The notes: generated by a model not told the origin, from the letters alone. 64,000 nt of DNA from Paramoeba atlantica (GCA_977017575.1 CDRNVI010000004.1:656106-720105); one strand, 5' to 3'; shown: positions 28,956 to 40,027, counted from the stretch's first letter. Numbers and translations are program-made.

Positions 28956-29359
28956 TTTATTTAGCTTCTTCTTTTTGTTGCGTATACAACAGTGCCTTGA
29001 CGGGTGCTCTCACCCAGCAAGACTAAACGATATTTTCGAAAAAGAGCACAACGGGTGGGAAGAGTATTGTGAGACAATTTACTTTTCAAACCCAATTTTC
29101 GGTGGTCTTTAGTGAAGAAATATTTTACGTATACGGGGTGATGAGGTATTACGCGGCTTATCCTGCAGGGTGACTTCTCCTCTTTTTCTACCTGTAAATT
29201 TTCTGCCTTTCTGGCAAGCGAAGTGAGGGGTGTGACGGCATCCGTATTTTTGTCAGGTTCTTATTTTTAGATCGTTTGGATACTCTCCAATACTCAGTAA
29301 GTTTTTCAAATATTCACGCTACTGCTGCGCATTTTGCGTTGAAAACTACCTCGAAATGA
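28956..29359. other. Spacer with a foldback-family fragment
   Basis: No gene. 29316-29350 (gctactgctgcgcattttgc and following) resembles part of the foldback hairpin at 47498-47603. Confidence 0.4.
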
Positions 29360-29367
29360 AAATCTAG

Positions 29368-31365
29368 TTGAAACAACGAAACGCCAATATACCGCTCCTA
29401 GAGGACCAGGATATCGTGGCCTGCGTTACTTGGATAGCTACAGCTGTGCTGCGAAACTCCCGAGACGCTCAGCTAAGGGACGTCTTAACCAGCTCCACTC
29501 TGATCTTGCTGCGCAAGGAGGGCCCTTCCGTAGAAGGATCCCCAGCCTGCCGACCTATAGCAATGGGGGAAATCTTTCTTAAATTGGCTAGCCAAATCGC
29601 CATGGACAGGGTAGCAGAAGCAACGGGCAGACTTTTCCAAGATACACAATTTGGTGTTGGAACAAGAAACGGAGGACCTAAAATAATATTAAGGGCAAGA
29701 AACGCGTTTCGTCAAAAAGCGGACTTTGTGCTCTTGACAGTAGGCATCCGTAACGCCTTCAATTCAATTGAAAGAAGCGCGGTGTTTCAGTGTCTAAGGA
29801 GAAATGATGAATTTCACGAGCTATACGGGGTGACCTCATATGTATATCGGGCTCCAACTACGATATTTAACTCGTCGTGTTCGCCGAATAAGGTTCTGAG
29901 GGGAGTCCGACAAGGCGACCCATTAGGACCGTTACTGTTTTCTCTCGGCTTGCACCAAATTCTTGGAAAATTAAAGGATGAGTTCAGTGATCTGACGCTT
30001 TGGGCTTACCTAGACGACCTTTGAATCATCGGCCCGGCAGAACGTGTCGCACAGGCGTTTGGCGCTCTCTGTGATCACGCTTCGGGAATAGGACTGGAGG
30101 TACATCCGGCCAAATGTAAGCTTTCGACGCATTTCAATGACCAGTACGCTCCTTTCAGAGGTATGAACATAGAGCATGCGGAGCAAGGACAAAAGCTCCT
30201 AGGTGCATTCGTCTCCAAGGAAGGCGCGGATGAAACCAGATGGGTAGTCAACCAAATGCCTAAATTGCAGACATTCCTGGATCGGCTGCAACATCTCTCG
30301 TTACAAAGTGCTTACATTTTGCTGAAGAGATGTGGAGTCCCCCGGTGGGACTACCTAATGCGGTGTCATGAGCCGGAGGTAACGGCAAAAGCCAACGTGT
30401 TAGCGGACAAGGCCATACAGGAGTGTGCCTCAGAGCTGCTAGGAGGCTTCGAAGACCTGGAAAAGAACCCGTTTCACAGTACTCTCATGACGGGCGACCC
30501 TTTGGGGGCGAAACCTTTTGCGCAGCAAGCGGCAACTCTGTATTCTCGCACAAAAGCTGAGGTATTAGGGTGTATGGAAAGACGACGTTCTGCCTTGACA
30601 AGATATGAAGAGTCGAAGTCAGCAGTGCGTAAAGAAACCAGCGAACTACATGACGTCCATTCACTTCAGTTGATGGACAAGAGAACGCGCAATTGGACAG
30701 AGGCGCGTAGGAATCGGGGTGAGTACTTCATGCGCGACGCAGAATGGCAAACAGCCATGCGCATGCGATACTTGATAGCACCTACTTCGGACCCTTTCGC
30801 ACAATGTGAGTGCGGAGACATCCTCTCAAACAAAGATTTTGTTGTGCACGCCCTTGACTGCAATAAAGTCAAAGGCGACACTGCGGCCACTCGCCACAAA
30901 CTTGTTAAGAATGCCTTCGTGCACTTGCTACGACAGTACGGATTCACTCCTGACAATCATGAACCCCGATTCTCTGCTGGTCAGGGCCCCGACGTCTGCT
31001 TTATGCTGGGAGGGAAGATATGTCTGGTGGACGTGACCGTCGTTAACCCCCTCGCCCCTTCTTATGTTAAGGCCGAATGGGTAGCGCCTGGCAACACTCT
31101 AGAAAGGGTGGAAAGCTTGAAAGTAAAAGCGCACAGTGACATGGCCACGAAAAGGGGTATGCATTTCTACCCCCTTGCATTTACCGTTTTTGGTGTGGCA
31201 GGGAAGCGCACCGTACTCCTCCTAAAGGAGATCGCAAGGTATACGTATGACAGGAAAAGTTTCCTGCGTCATGCACTACAAGCCATTAATGTGGCTGTTC
31301 AAAAAGGCAACGCCGCGATACTATCCTCCGCGGTAAAAGAGTGGAGGAAGGCGGGTGTCCGCTAA
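29368..31365 (+). pseudogene. Non-LTR retrotransposon ORF (RT + restriction-like endonuclease), 5'-truncated
   Basis: One frame of 666 codons is interrupted by TGA at 30022-30024. Upstream the frame is closed by TAG, and no ATG precedes the RT part, so the 5' end is lost. Reverse transcriptase blocks: R-P-I-A-M-G-E-I-F-L-K-L, G-I-R-N-A-F-N-S-I, G-V-R-Q-G-D-P-L-G-P-L, and A-Y-L-D-D-L just before the stop. Near residue 480 a zinc-knuckle-like C-E-C-G with later H and C leads to a PD-(D/E)xK-type nuclease: G-P-D-V-C near 540, then L-V-D-V-T-V-V. This layout is that of site-specific RLE retrotransposons (R2, NeSL, CRE/SLACS groups). The 3' end lies directly after the stop codon. Confidence 0.8.
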
Positions 31366-31975
31366 TTGAAGCATTTTTTTTAAAGGTTTTTTACCCCCCT
31401 CTTTTTTTTTGTTCTAGTAACAACGTTTACACTGTATTAAATACAACGTAGCTTGTTTTTGTTCTTTGATTGTCTTTGTAGATTCTTCCTTCGTTTAATA
31501 GTTAAATTGACTGACGCCGGCTCGATTTTTGAACCGTAAACTTGCTTTGTTGATCCTCATTCATGGAACGCCACACTTCGCTATCCGTTTTCTTGCAGGA
31601 TATGGATCCATGATCTTTGCTGCAATGACTTGAGTAAGGAAGTAATCGAGACAATCTTTTTCTAAAATTTACGTGCTTACATCACCTCCAACAAATACTA
31701 GAAACAGAGTCACGAATTTTCCCACCCTCGTGATCGTGAGGACATTTCTCTTCGGTCACAAAGCAAAAAATCTTCAAAAGTTTTTGATGTGTCCCCATCA
31801 TGCTTTCACTTTAAAATTCAACTCAGGTCCGCACATGTACATGACAAAGCACGCACAAGAAGAGACCGAGAAAATATCTTATTTTGCAAAAGGCAAGGAA
31901 AAGACGTGTTTTTGAAAAATGAGTACAATTGAATCCGACATTAGCCGCTTTTTCATATCATGGTCATCACTTGTC
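31366..31975. other. Spacer
   Basis: T-rich start (possible retrotransposon tail), then unassigned sequence. No gene seen. Confidence 0.35.
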
Positions 31976-33121
31976 CTACAACATCCGGCGGAAATGGGAA
32001 GTTCTTGGGTCCTCCAAATCTAAAAAAAGGTCTTCGGTCCTCACTAATATCTCTGTTTTGGATGGCACTGGATGGCAGCGCATGGCACTGGATGGCAGTG
32101 GACAACTGCATAGTGTCCAATGACTATAGCCTGCGTTCGGGAAGTACCACGTGCGTTGCGTGACCCCTCCTGATTTTTCCATTTTTAGTTTGTCGAATGA
32201 TCCCATATGCTCCGTCCGAAAACATTTACCGGTATACCCGCGATCGGCCGAATTGACTCGAGTAACGGCGCGAACATTACTGGCAAGAGCATTGACGATA
32301 CTTTTGTCAATGCTCGTCGCCTCGCTATCCAAAAGAATTTCTTCGAATGTGGCAGGGGTAATGCGCGTACCTTGCGCTGCCAACCTGCACGAGACCATTA
32401 CTGAGGCGGGCTTACAGAGTAAGTTCCATACCACAAGACGAATACCTTCGTCTTCGGTACCCGTAATCGTTGTCCCAGCAGGCAGTTGAGCAATCAAATT
32501 CGCGTAGTAACGCATGTATGGGGTTTTTCCTATTGCAGCCCGAACTTCAGCTATTAGTTCTGGAGTCATCCAGCCCTCCGTTTGAAATCCTTGATTTGTC
32601 AGGCATTGATGTATCAATGGCCCGCAAATTGGCTTTGCAGCCTTACAAATTAGAGGATTCATGGATCCCTTGATACCTTTCCCCCCACGCTCGTTCGAGA
32701 CAGTTTGTCCTTCAGCCCCTCTTTTGGTAACATTTTCGTCTTTTGATGATAGTCTACTCATGATCACATAATGCGTTCTGAGTGCAACAAGCACCGTGTC
32801 GGGGACTTCACCCGCATCAAAATTACCGCATCGAAGAGCCTGAAAAGAGTTTTCAATTTTTTGTGCACCGGTTGCAGTTTTACCATTTCCAGCCAGTATA
32901 GGCTCAAGCATCATTTTTCCTTTCACAAAAAAGACGGCCGCAGGAAAAACACTGATAATCCTATTCCTCACTTCTACACCCACGCGTTTCATAGAGCAAA
33001 GCTGCATGTACGCGTCCTCGGGAGAGTAACGTTCGTTAGTTGAAGAAGTTTCACTTAAAGAATCAAAACACGTGGTTGACGTGTGCGTTAAAACAGTAGA
33101 ACGAGAATAGAAAGGCACCAC
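31976..33121 (-). CDS. Tyrosine-recombinase-associated N-terminal domain, longest copy
   Basis: 381 residues open on the minus strand with an ATG start. Residues 35-130 (S-P-E-D-A-Y, C-S-M-K-R-V-G-V, V-F-P-A-A-V, G-N-F-D-A-G-E-V-P-D-T-V) and 160-305 (L-I-C-K-A-A, C-L-T-N-Q-G-F, P-A-G-T-T-I, V-V-W-N-L-L-C-K, L-A-A-Q-G-T-R) align with 16955-17956 and 57071-57535. The last 70 residues run into unrelated sequence, including a 20-bp dimer repeat at about 32060-32105. So this copy is also cut before any recombinase. I know no family name for the domain. It is mostly helical with conserved Trp and Cys but no obvious catalytic motif. It lies antisense between two copies of the retrotransposon. Confidence 0.55.
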   Translation of the reverse strand: MVPFYSRSTVLTHTSTTCFDSLSETSSTNERYSPEDAYMQLCSMKRVGVEVRNRIISVFPAAVFFVKGKMMLEPILAGNGKTATGAQKIENSFQALRCGNFDAGEVPDTVLVALRTHYVIMSRLSSKDENVTKRGAEGQTVSNERGGKGIKGSMNPLICKAAKPICGPLIHQCLTNQGFQTEGWMTPELIAEVRAAIGKTPYMRYYANLIAQLPAGTTITGTEDEGIRLVVWNLLCKPASVMVSCRLAAQGTRITPATFEEILLDSEATSIDKSIVNALASNVRAVTRVNSADRGYTGKCFRTEHMGSFDKLKMEKSGGVTQRTWYFPNAGYSHWTLCSCPLPSSAMRCHPVPSKTEILVRTEDLFLDLEDPRTSHFRRML

Positions 33122-33268
33122 AAAATTGCGATTACCACCTTTTACTTCATTAAAATGTTACAAATGAGACAAAGGATAGTTCGCCAGCTCTCATACATCG
33201 TATTTTGGGGGATCTAAGGATCCGTATCTAAACGTGAGAGTCACACGAATCTAACTTGAAGTTAAACT

Positions 33269-34406
33269 GGATGAAACCAGATGGGTAGTCAACCAAATGC
33301 CTAAATTGCAGACATTCCTGGATCGGCTGCAACATCTCTCGTTACAAAGTGCTTACATTTTGCTGAAGAGATGTGGAGTCCCCCGGTGGGACTACCTAAT
33401 GCGGTGTCATGAGCCGGAGGTAACGGCAAAAGCCAACGTGTTAGCGGACAAGGCCATACAGGAGTGTGCCTCAGAGCTGCTAGGAGGCTTCGAAGACCTG
33501 GAAAAGAACCCGTTTCACAGTACTCTCATGACGGGCGACCTTTTGGGGGCGAAACCTTTTGCGCAGCAAGCGGCAACTCTGTATTCTCGCACAAAAGCTG
33601 AGGTATTAGGGTGTATGGAAAGACGACGTTCTGCCTTGACAAGATATGAAGAGTCGAAGTCAGCAGTGCGTAAAGAAACCAGCGAACTACATGACGTCCA
33701 TTCACTTCAGTTGATGGACAAGAGAACGCGCAATTGGACAGAGGCGCGTAGGAATCGGGGTGAGTACTTCATGCGCGACGCAGAATGGCAAACAGCCATG
33801 CGCATGCGATACTTGATAGCACCTACTTCGGACCCTTTCGCACAATGTGAGTGCGGAGACATCCTCTCAAACAAAGATTTTGTTGTGCACGCCCTTGACT
33901 GCAATAAAGTCAAAGGCGACACTGCGGCCACTCGCCACAAACTTGTTAGGAATGCCTTCGTGCACTTGCTACGACAGTACGGATTCACTCCTGACAATCA
34001 TGAACCCCGATTCTCTGCTGGTCAGGGCCCCGACGTCTGCTTTATGCTGGGAGGGAAGATATGTCTGGTGGACGTGACCGTCGTTAACCCCCTCGCCCCT
34101 TCTTATGTTAAGGCCGAACGGGTAGCGCCTGGCAACACTCTAGAAAGGGTGGAAAGCTTGAAAGCAAAAGCGCACAGTGACATGGCCACGAAAAGGGGTA
34201 TGCATTTCTACCCCCTTGCATTTACCGTTTTTGGTGTGGCAGGGAAGCGCACCGTACTCCTCCTAAAGGAGATCGCAAGGTATACGTATGACAGGAAAGG
34301 TTTCCTGCGTCATGCACTACAAGCCATTAATGTGGCTGTTCAAAAAGGCAACGCCGCGATACTATCCTCCGCGGTAAAAGAGTGGAGGAAGGCGGGTGTC
34401 CGCTAA
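33269..34406 (+). pseudogene. Second, 5'-truncated copy of the retrotransposon ORF
   Basis: From 33269 to the stop at 34404-34406 the sequence is nearly identical to 30227-31365, with about six amino-acid differences (for example Pro/Leu, Lys/Arg, Trp/Arg, Ser/Gly). The reverse transcriptase is absent; the zinc knuckle and endonuclease are intact. Truncation at the 5' end is typical of incomplete target-primed reverse transcription. Both copies lose similarity right after the stop, so the element has a very short 3' untranslated end. Confidence 0.85.
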
Positions 34407-34728
34407 TTAAAAATATTAAATGCGCTTATCTCTGGGGTAGTCACAAGTTACCATAAATTGCATAGGATGAGGCCAGAAAACTATGACCTCTAGCGGGTGA
34501 CTCCAACAATCATGACACATAAATGCGAGTGGAACGCCAATTGTTTCGGGGAAGAAATATATCTAACTAAGGGAAATATATCTAACTAAGGGAAAGATAG
34601 ACCAAGCAACTGAAAATGACGAAATGAATAGCGAGAAATACAAAAAATGCACAAATAAAATATTTCGAGATGTATTTTCTACAATCAGAAAATTTGATTG
34701 AAAAAAATAGAAAAATAAATGAAATTTG
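34407..34728. other. Spacer before the LRR cluster
   Basis: A 20-bp direct duplication (gggaaatatatctaactaag) is at about 34552-34590. No gene seen. Confidence 0.4.
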
Positions 34729-34771
34729 CTTCAGTTTCACCCATTCTTTTATTTTATTTTCTAATCCAAAG
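34729..34771 (+). promoter_or_regulatory. Candidate 3' splice acceptor before LRR copy A
   Basis: A long T/C-rich tract ends in AAAG one base before the ATG at 34773. It would place a spliced leader almost at the start codon. Pattern only. Confidence 0.3.
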
Positions 34772-34772
34772 A

Positions 34773-35483
34773 ATGAACACGAGCGTTCCACTGAAGGCTG
34801 CAAAGGTGCAAGGAAACTTGCCGCCTCCAGAATATCAACTTGCGCATCTCATTGAAAACCTCTTCATGTACCGTCATCGGCCCTCATGGAGTATGGACAA
34901 TCCAGCTTGTAAATGGAGTGGAATCACATGCGATGAGGAAGGACACGTTATTAAAATCGAGTGGGATGAATACCGCCTTTCAGGGATTCTTCAGTGGGAA
35001 TTTCTTCCTCATACTCTGGCTATGTTCAATCTCAATAGCAATAAACTCGAAGGAAAGGTGCCTTTTACGGAGCTGCCACCTAAACTTACTACTCTCTGCA
35101 TGGATGGTAATTTTTTTTATAGCGAAGCTGACTTCACTGCGCTTCCAGATACAGTAGGCTATGTGGTCTTAAGTGACAACAATTTTTCCGAAGAGATCTG
35201 TCTCACCAAGTTGCCTCAAACTCTTTATTTTTTTAACTTGGCAAGAAATCGATTCAGTGGGCCGTTGGATCTAACAAACCTTCCCTCCTCAATGAATTCA
35301 CTTTTTCTAAATAACAATCGTTTTCATGGTCATGTCAGCTTGAGTTCTCTCCCCAAAGGACTGAGTCGTCTGTTTTTGAACGGTAACCCGTCTCTGTACA
35401 TTAAAGACAGTGCATTCAAGGACGAAACCTCTCAAGTTCCGGGAGGAAATGTAATGGATCTTGTGAAGAAGGTAATTCCGTAA
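34773..35483 (+). CDS. LRR protein, cluster copy A
   Basis: 236 residues. The start M-N-T-S at 34773 is preferred over the longer frame from 34719 because the same M-N-T-S start is shared by copies B, C and D, whose upstream sequence differs. The cap: L-P-P-P-E-Y-Q-L (16-23), S-W (38-39), Cys46-x-Trp-x-x-x-x-Cys53. About seven LRRs follow, then a tail K-D-S-A-F-K-D-E ending V-M-D-L-V-K-K-V-I-P. No signal peptide. The 3' half and downstream spacer match copy C; the 5' third matches less well. Confidence 0.88.
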   Translation: MNTSVPLKAAKVQGNLPPPEYQLAHLIENLFMYRHRPSWSMDNPACKWSGITCDEEGHVIKIEWDEYRLSGILQWEFLPHTLAMFNLNSNKLEGKVPFTELPPKLTTLCMDGNFFYSEADFTALPDTVGYVVLSDNNFSEEICLTKLPQTLYFFNLARNRFSGPLDLTNLPSSMNSLFLNNNRFHGHVSLSSLPKGLSRLFLNGNPSLYIKDSAFKDETSQVPGGNVMDLVKKVIP

Positions 35484-36052
35484 TTGTGTTCATTAGTGTA
35501 GACTTTAACGATTATACTTGGACCCACAAAAGTCTCGGGAACTAATTTTAAGTCTGTTCAAGGACTCGTTTGGGCTAAATACGACCGGTGGTGGCTGAAT
35601 GGTTGAAGTTGGGCACTTTTTTTAAACCGATGAGAATGCCACCGGAGAAACACTATCACTAAAGAATATTTTGTAATTTGTAACCTGTAATACCAGTAAT
35701 GAATGTAATGAATATTTTGTAACTTTTCATAAAATATTTTTAAATTTGCAACCAAAGAATAGCATATTGGAAGACAGAGCACTTCGTGATACTCTCCTAA
35801 TATACCGCGTTATCAATGTGTAGCCCCCCCTATAGGTCTTTACTTTGGAAATATTTTACGTGTCACCATTTTTGGACCTAATCATTCCGAATCGGCAAGA
35901 CTTTCGTCCAGCTTTTATTCGTCCTAAAATAGATTTCTTTACAACAAGTGGTAATGTGACTTCCGCCATGAAGCGAATCACTGCATTATACCAAACGCGT
36001 TACTTAATATCAAAGTTTCTATTTATTTTCTACAACCACGTATTCAAAAAAA
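35484..36052. repeat. Duplicated spacer (first copy)
   Basis: This whole spacer recurs at 40739-41306 with only a few base changes by eye, for example an extra A before the following ATG. It links an A-type gene end to a B/D-type gene start in both places, showing a segmental duplication. An open frame upstream of the ATG (from 35845) is closed by that extra A, which supports the M-N-T-S start. Confidence 0.9.
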
Positions 36053-36394
36053 ATGAACACGAGTATTCCGTTGAAGGCTGCAAAGGTGCGAGGGAACTTG
36101 CCGCCTCCAGAATATCAACTTGCGCATCTCATTGAAAACCTCATCGTGGAACGTCATCGGCCCTCATGGAGTATAGACAATCCCGGATGTAAATGGAGTG
36201 GAATCACATGCGATGAGGAAAGCCATGTTATTGGAATCAATTGGAATCTATTCCGCCTTTCAGGAAGTCTTCAGTGGGAATTTCTTCCTCATACTGTGGT
36301 TACTTTAAATCTCAATAGCAATAAACTCGAAGGAAAGGTGCCTTTTACGGAGCTGCCACCGAAACTTTTTAATACCTGCATGGGTAATAATTTT

Positions 36395-37083
36395 GGGTAA
36401 TGCCCACTTATATTGCACCCACTTTTCTATTTTTTGGGTCAAACTGTGCCACAGAGTTGAAATGGACAGCATATCCTAAAAAGCTACTGGATCACACGCC
36501 CGGTCACACAACATAGGAAAACAAGTACACAAGCCTGCGGAAGGGACAAACGTTGGTTCTTAGTACGCGCCCCCGCTCGCTTCTGTGTGCAGGGGAGCTA
36601 AAATATAATTCTGTCTCAGGGCTACGCCCACAGTTGGGCTTTGCTCACAGACGTGGGCTACGCTCAAAGTTGGGCCTTACCTCCAGACAGGTAATATAAA
36701 TAGGTAATATAACAGGTAATATAACAGGTAATATAATATAAATAACTAGGAGTCTTCTCAATATTTCCCGCAGCCCTAACATGGTCCAACATGGGACCTC
36801 CTAGCGGTCTTCCCCGCCTGTCGTGTGGCACTGACGCCAAGCTTTTTTTTGTGGCATTTTATCTGTCCATTGGCAGTTTATCTGCCCACAAGCATTTTAT
36901 CTGTGCATGGGCATTTGACGTGTAAAGTGGCCAACTTTAAGCATACTGCAATATTTTTTTGACGTAAAGTAGGCGGAAGGAGGAAGTGAGATAAAGTGTG
37001 TAAAGTTAAGCTGCGCAAGAAAACATTACAATGCATTCATAGCATTATTTTGAAAGTGGGTGCAATATAAGTGGTCTGTACCC
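36395..37083. mobile_element. hAT-like MITE (copy 2) inserted in LRR copy B
   Basis: 689 bp with inverted ends (GGGTAATGCCCACTT / inverse of GGGTACAGACCACTT) and a perfect 8-bp target duplication ATAATTTT at 36387-36394 and 37084-37091. Copy D lacks it. 8-bp duplications are typical of hAT elements. Inside, gggctacgctca-type words and a 13-bp aacaggtaatata tandem repeat (about 36690-36740) are seen. No ORF. Confidence 0.92.
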
Positions 37084-37350
37084 ATAATTTTTTTCGAGGT
37101 GAGGCTGACTTTACTGCGCTTCCAGACACTATGACCTATATGGTCTTAAGTAACAACAATTTTTCCTGGGTGATCTGTCTCACCAAGTTGCCTCAAAATC
37201 TTTCTCCACTTTACTTGATAAACAATCAATTCAGTGGACCGCTAGATTTCACAAGCCTGCCCTCCTCATTGAGTTCACTTTTTCTAAGTAATAATCGGTT
37301 TCGTGGTCATGTGAGCTTGAGTTCTCTTCCCAAACGAATGAATCACCTGA

Positions 37351-37943
37351 GATAAAGATACAGTTTCTGTACCTTGTTGGTACTTTTTCCTTAGTTAATC
37401 CTTTCTTTCCCCGGCAACGGGCATACTCTTACTGTATTTTTATGCCCGTTGCCGGCCGGCACTAAGGTCGGAACTGTCCCTCTTGTCGCTGAAGCAGGGG
37501 ACGCGCTTTCACCCCTTCACCCCTCCCCGACTCACTCCCCTGGAGTGAGTGTGCTTCCCCCTCTCGGCTTTTTTCGACTTGTCTTTTTCCTCTCCGAGAG
37601 GGCCATGCGTCACGGTGGCCTCCCTTGAGGACCACTAGACGTGTCCTCCGCCGACGAGACTCGGTTCTCTGCACCTGGCGGTCGCCCAGCTCTCCGCACC
37701 TCGGCTCTGTCGCAGCTCTCTGCACCCGGATTGCCCCCGAAACTGTAATATGGGGATTACGCATCCGGCTCTCTGCACCTGCACATGACAACCGAGCTCT
37801 CTGCACCTGGGACCCCAGCTCTCCGCACCCGCACACCTCCGGCGAGGACGAAACCTCACATGATCCACCCGTCGTATGCGGGATAAGGACATGGTGAGTA
37901 AATCTCTGCACTATAAGTGCATGATAAAACAACAAAACAACAA
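37351..37943. mobile_element. GC-rich insertion of unknown type in LRR copy B
   Basis: Defined by comparison with copy D, where the flanks are contiguous apart from about four bases. It starts with a hairpin region (ccggcaacgggcata and its inverse, 37411-37458). A GC-rich block at 37660-37840 follows, with the word gctctctgcacc (or its c variant) about six times. No terminal inverted repeat, target duplication or transposase is visible. Open frames on both strands look like composition effects. Confidence 0.75.
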
Positions 37944-38050
37944 TGGATGGTAACCCGTTTCTGTACATCAATGACAGATCATTCAAAGACAAAGCTTTTC
38001 GAGTTCCGAATAGAAATGTAATGGATCTTGTGAAGAAAGTAGTCTTGTGA

Positions 38051-39270
38051 CTATTGTTGCATTTACAATCAGTTGTATGTGGGGTTTTGCTTCCCGGCAA
38101 CGCATTGTACACCGTAATCTACTAGTATATGGCAGCGTATGACACAAAGTTAAGAAGAATGACGTATAGAAATTAATTCTCTTTTTAAGGGTCTTCGTTA
38201 AACGCGGTAGTTGAGGGGCTGCGGGTACTTCGACCGAGACCGCGGTTTGTATTTTCGGTGGGAAAAGATACAAAACTGGCAAAAGTTTACATTTGTTTAT
38301 TATTTTTATGTGAAATTTCCGATTCGGTGTACGCTTCTAGCTATATTTTTCTTTGTTTCTTTCTCTGAATCAATTTATTCCTTTTTACTAACAACAGTAC
38401 ATTCTTCTTTTCCCGTAAACTTTTCTCCTAAATGTTTATGTCTACCGAGAGCAATGACGCATTGCAAGAGCGATTGACTGCTCTTGGGCCGGCTTACACC
38501 TCTTGGATGAGCCGTGTTGACGTACAATTCGTCAACGCAGCGTGTTGGTAACAGCACGTTGGTGCCACCTTGGACAAGCGGAAACTGGTAGAGGAAGTCG
38601 GCCTCGGAACTTCCAAATCTGTCTGTGAAGGGTCTGACTTGCCAGTGACCATCTGGAGCAATCCGGAATGATTCGGATTTTTTGGCTCTTGGGCCTGAGA
38701 CAAGTGCCGAAGACAAACTCTTCGACGTCATCAAGGCTTCGACAGCCCGGGTCTTTACAAAGGCCCGACGTTTTCTCCGAGCCACGTTTGGAGATAAGCA
38801 ATGCGGAGCTCAGTAGTAAAGTTGAAATCGCAGGGCGCGTTTCATGCACGATGGACAACTTCCTACATGTTGCGCGCTCTGTGTGTGGCATTGAATTGAC
38901 CTCATGCATCGTGACTCGCGTCCTGTTCCATTTGGTTGACCTCCGGGGCCATCTGCTTCTGAGCGTCCGCCCCCGGAGCGCGTGCTTCCTTGGAGAGGCA
39001 GCTGCCGACCTTGAAGCGTACCTTCAAGACATGGACTAAATGTTCGGGTAACCAGATGGTTTGGCCTCAGGAGAAAGGCTCTCAGAGGACGTTTTTGGCT
39101 CGCAGTGGCTGGCAGCATTTGGTACTGGCTGGCAGCGTTTGGCACTGGCTCGCAGTGGCGGTCTGCATGGGTTCCATTGTCATTCTTTATTATTGTCAAA
39201 TCACGTTATTATCGTCATTTTATTATTATTTCATCGGTGATTTTGGGGCAGTTTTTTGATTTACTCCAGC
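38051..39270. other. Spacer with possible decayed gene
   Basis: 38051-38130 still matches the flank of copy D. 38190-38206 (gtcttcgttaaacgcgg) is a fragment of the foldback family. 38430-38900 has long but conflicting open frames on both strands with no recognisable domain, perhaps a decayed gene. 39116-39157 is a 20-bp dimer (tggcactggct-type) related to one at about 32060-32105. Confidence 0.4.
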
Positions 39271-39648
39271 ATGTCGTCGATCACCGATTCGGAGGACATT
39301 CATATTCCAGATTGTTCGGAAAACCTTTTTCTTCTTCAACTCGAACGATTTCGCGTAGAAAAGAGTGAGTTTGGTACTGGTGTTGTTGCGCATGACGATG
39401 CTTTGGCCTTTTCTTCGGACGGAGAGTCTCTTACTGATGAAATAGATTCTACTTCCTCCAGCGAGGGTAAAGACTATAAATTTATTTCCCTTACTGAAGG
39501 CCCGCCGGATGCCAACTTGACGAAAGAAAGGAAGGAATTAGCTTGCCAACGAAGCTTGCTGAAAATATTGAAATCATCAAAACCAAAACTTTCTTCTGAA
39601 AAAAAGCAATTTAAAATGACAGACTTTATAAAATTCCGACAGCCTTAG
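39271..39648 (+). CDS. Hypothetical acidic protein
   Basis: 125 residues from an ATG at 39271. The N-terminal 75 residues are acidic and Ser-rich (S-S-D-G-E-S-L-T-D-E-I-D). The last 40 are basic and Lys/Ser-rich, ending F-I-K-F-R-Q-P. I recognise no family. Such an acidic/basic layout occurs at the N-termini of some transposases, and the gene sits among mobile DNA. It could also be a small host gene in line with the + strand set. Confidence 0.35.
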   Translation: MSSITDSEDIHIPDCSENLFLLQLERFRVEKSEFGTGVVAHDDALAFSSDGESLTDEIDSTSSSEGKDYKFISLTEGPPDANLTKERKELACQRSLLKILKSSKPKLSSEKKQFKMTDFIKFRQP

Positions 39649-39920
39649 ATCTCTATGCCTATGCTTGCTAAAGCCTTATTAATTCATTCTTAATCGAGAA
39701 AAAAAAGATTCTGGGCTTTTCTGAATTCGAAACTGCTTTCCCCATTGATCATTGATCCTGTGCTTTCTAGGTTTTACTTAAAAATACTTTAAAAATGGTG
39801 GGCTTCCTCTACTTTTGACAATAATATGATGCAAAGCTTCCTATTATTTCCAAATCACGTTAATATTGCCAAATCATCATATTATTGTCAAAACTTTTGA
39901 CAATAATAACTGTACCCCGG
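39649..39920. other. Spacer
   Basis: No gene. 39910-39926 (CTGTACCCCGGGTACAG) is a palindrome of the recurring type. The upstream region shared with copies B and D begins right after it. Confidence 0.45.
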
Positions 39921-40027
39921 GTACAGTAATGTGGCTTCCGCCATGAAGCGAATCACTGCATTATACCGAACGCGTTACTTAATATCAAAGTTTCTATTTA
40001 TTTTCTACAACCACGTATTCGAGAAAA

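Larger units (their letters stand above)
36053..38050 (+). pseudogene. LRR gene, cluster copy B, split by two insertions
   Basis: Three pieces align with intact copy D: 36053-36394 (start, cap and first LRRs), 37084-37350 (middle LRRs) and 37944-38050 (last repeat and tail, ending TGA). The first break is the 689-bp hAT-like MITE with an 8-bp target duplication. The second is a 593-bp GC-rich insertion. Outside the insertions few changes are visible, so the gene died recently. Confidence 0.92.

Noticed and set aside
37462-38112. 216-residue minus-strand ORF in the GC-rich insertion
   Set aside because: It crosses from the insertion into the LRR tail in antisense and has repetitive Arg/Gly/Glu composition; no motif.
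38375-39199. Overlapping 100-136 residue ORFs on both strands
   Set aside because: No consistent frame or family; possibly a decayed gene, reported only as spacer.
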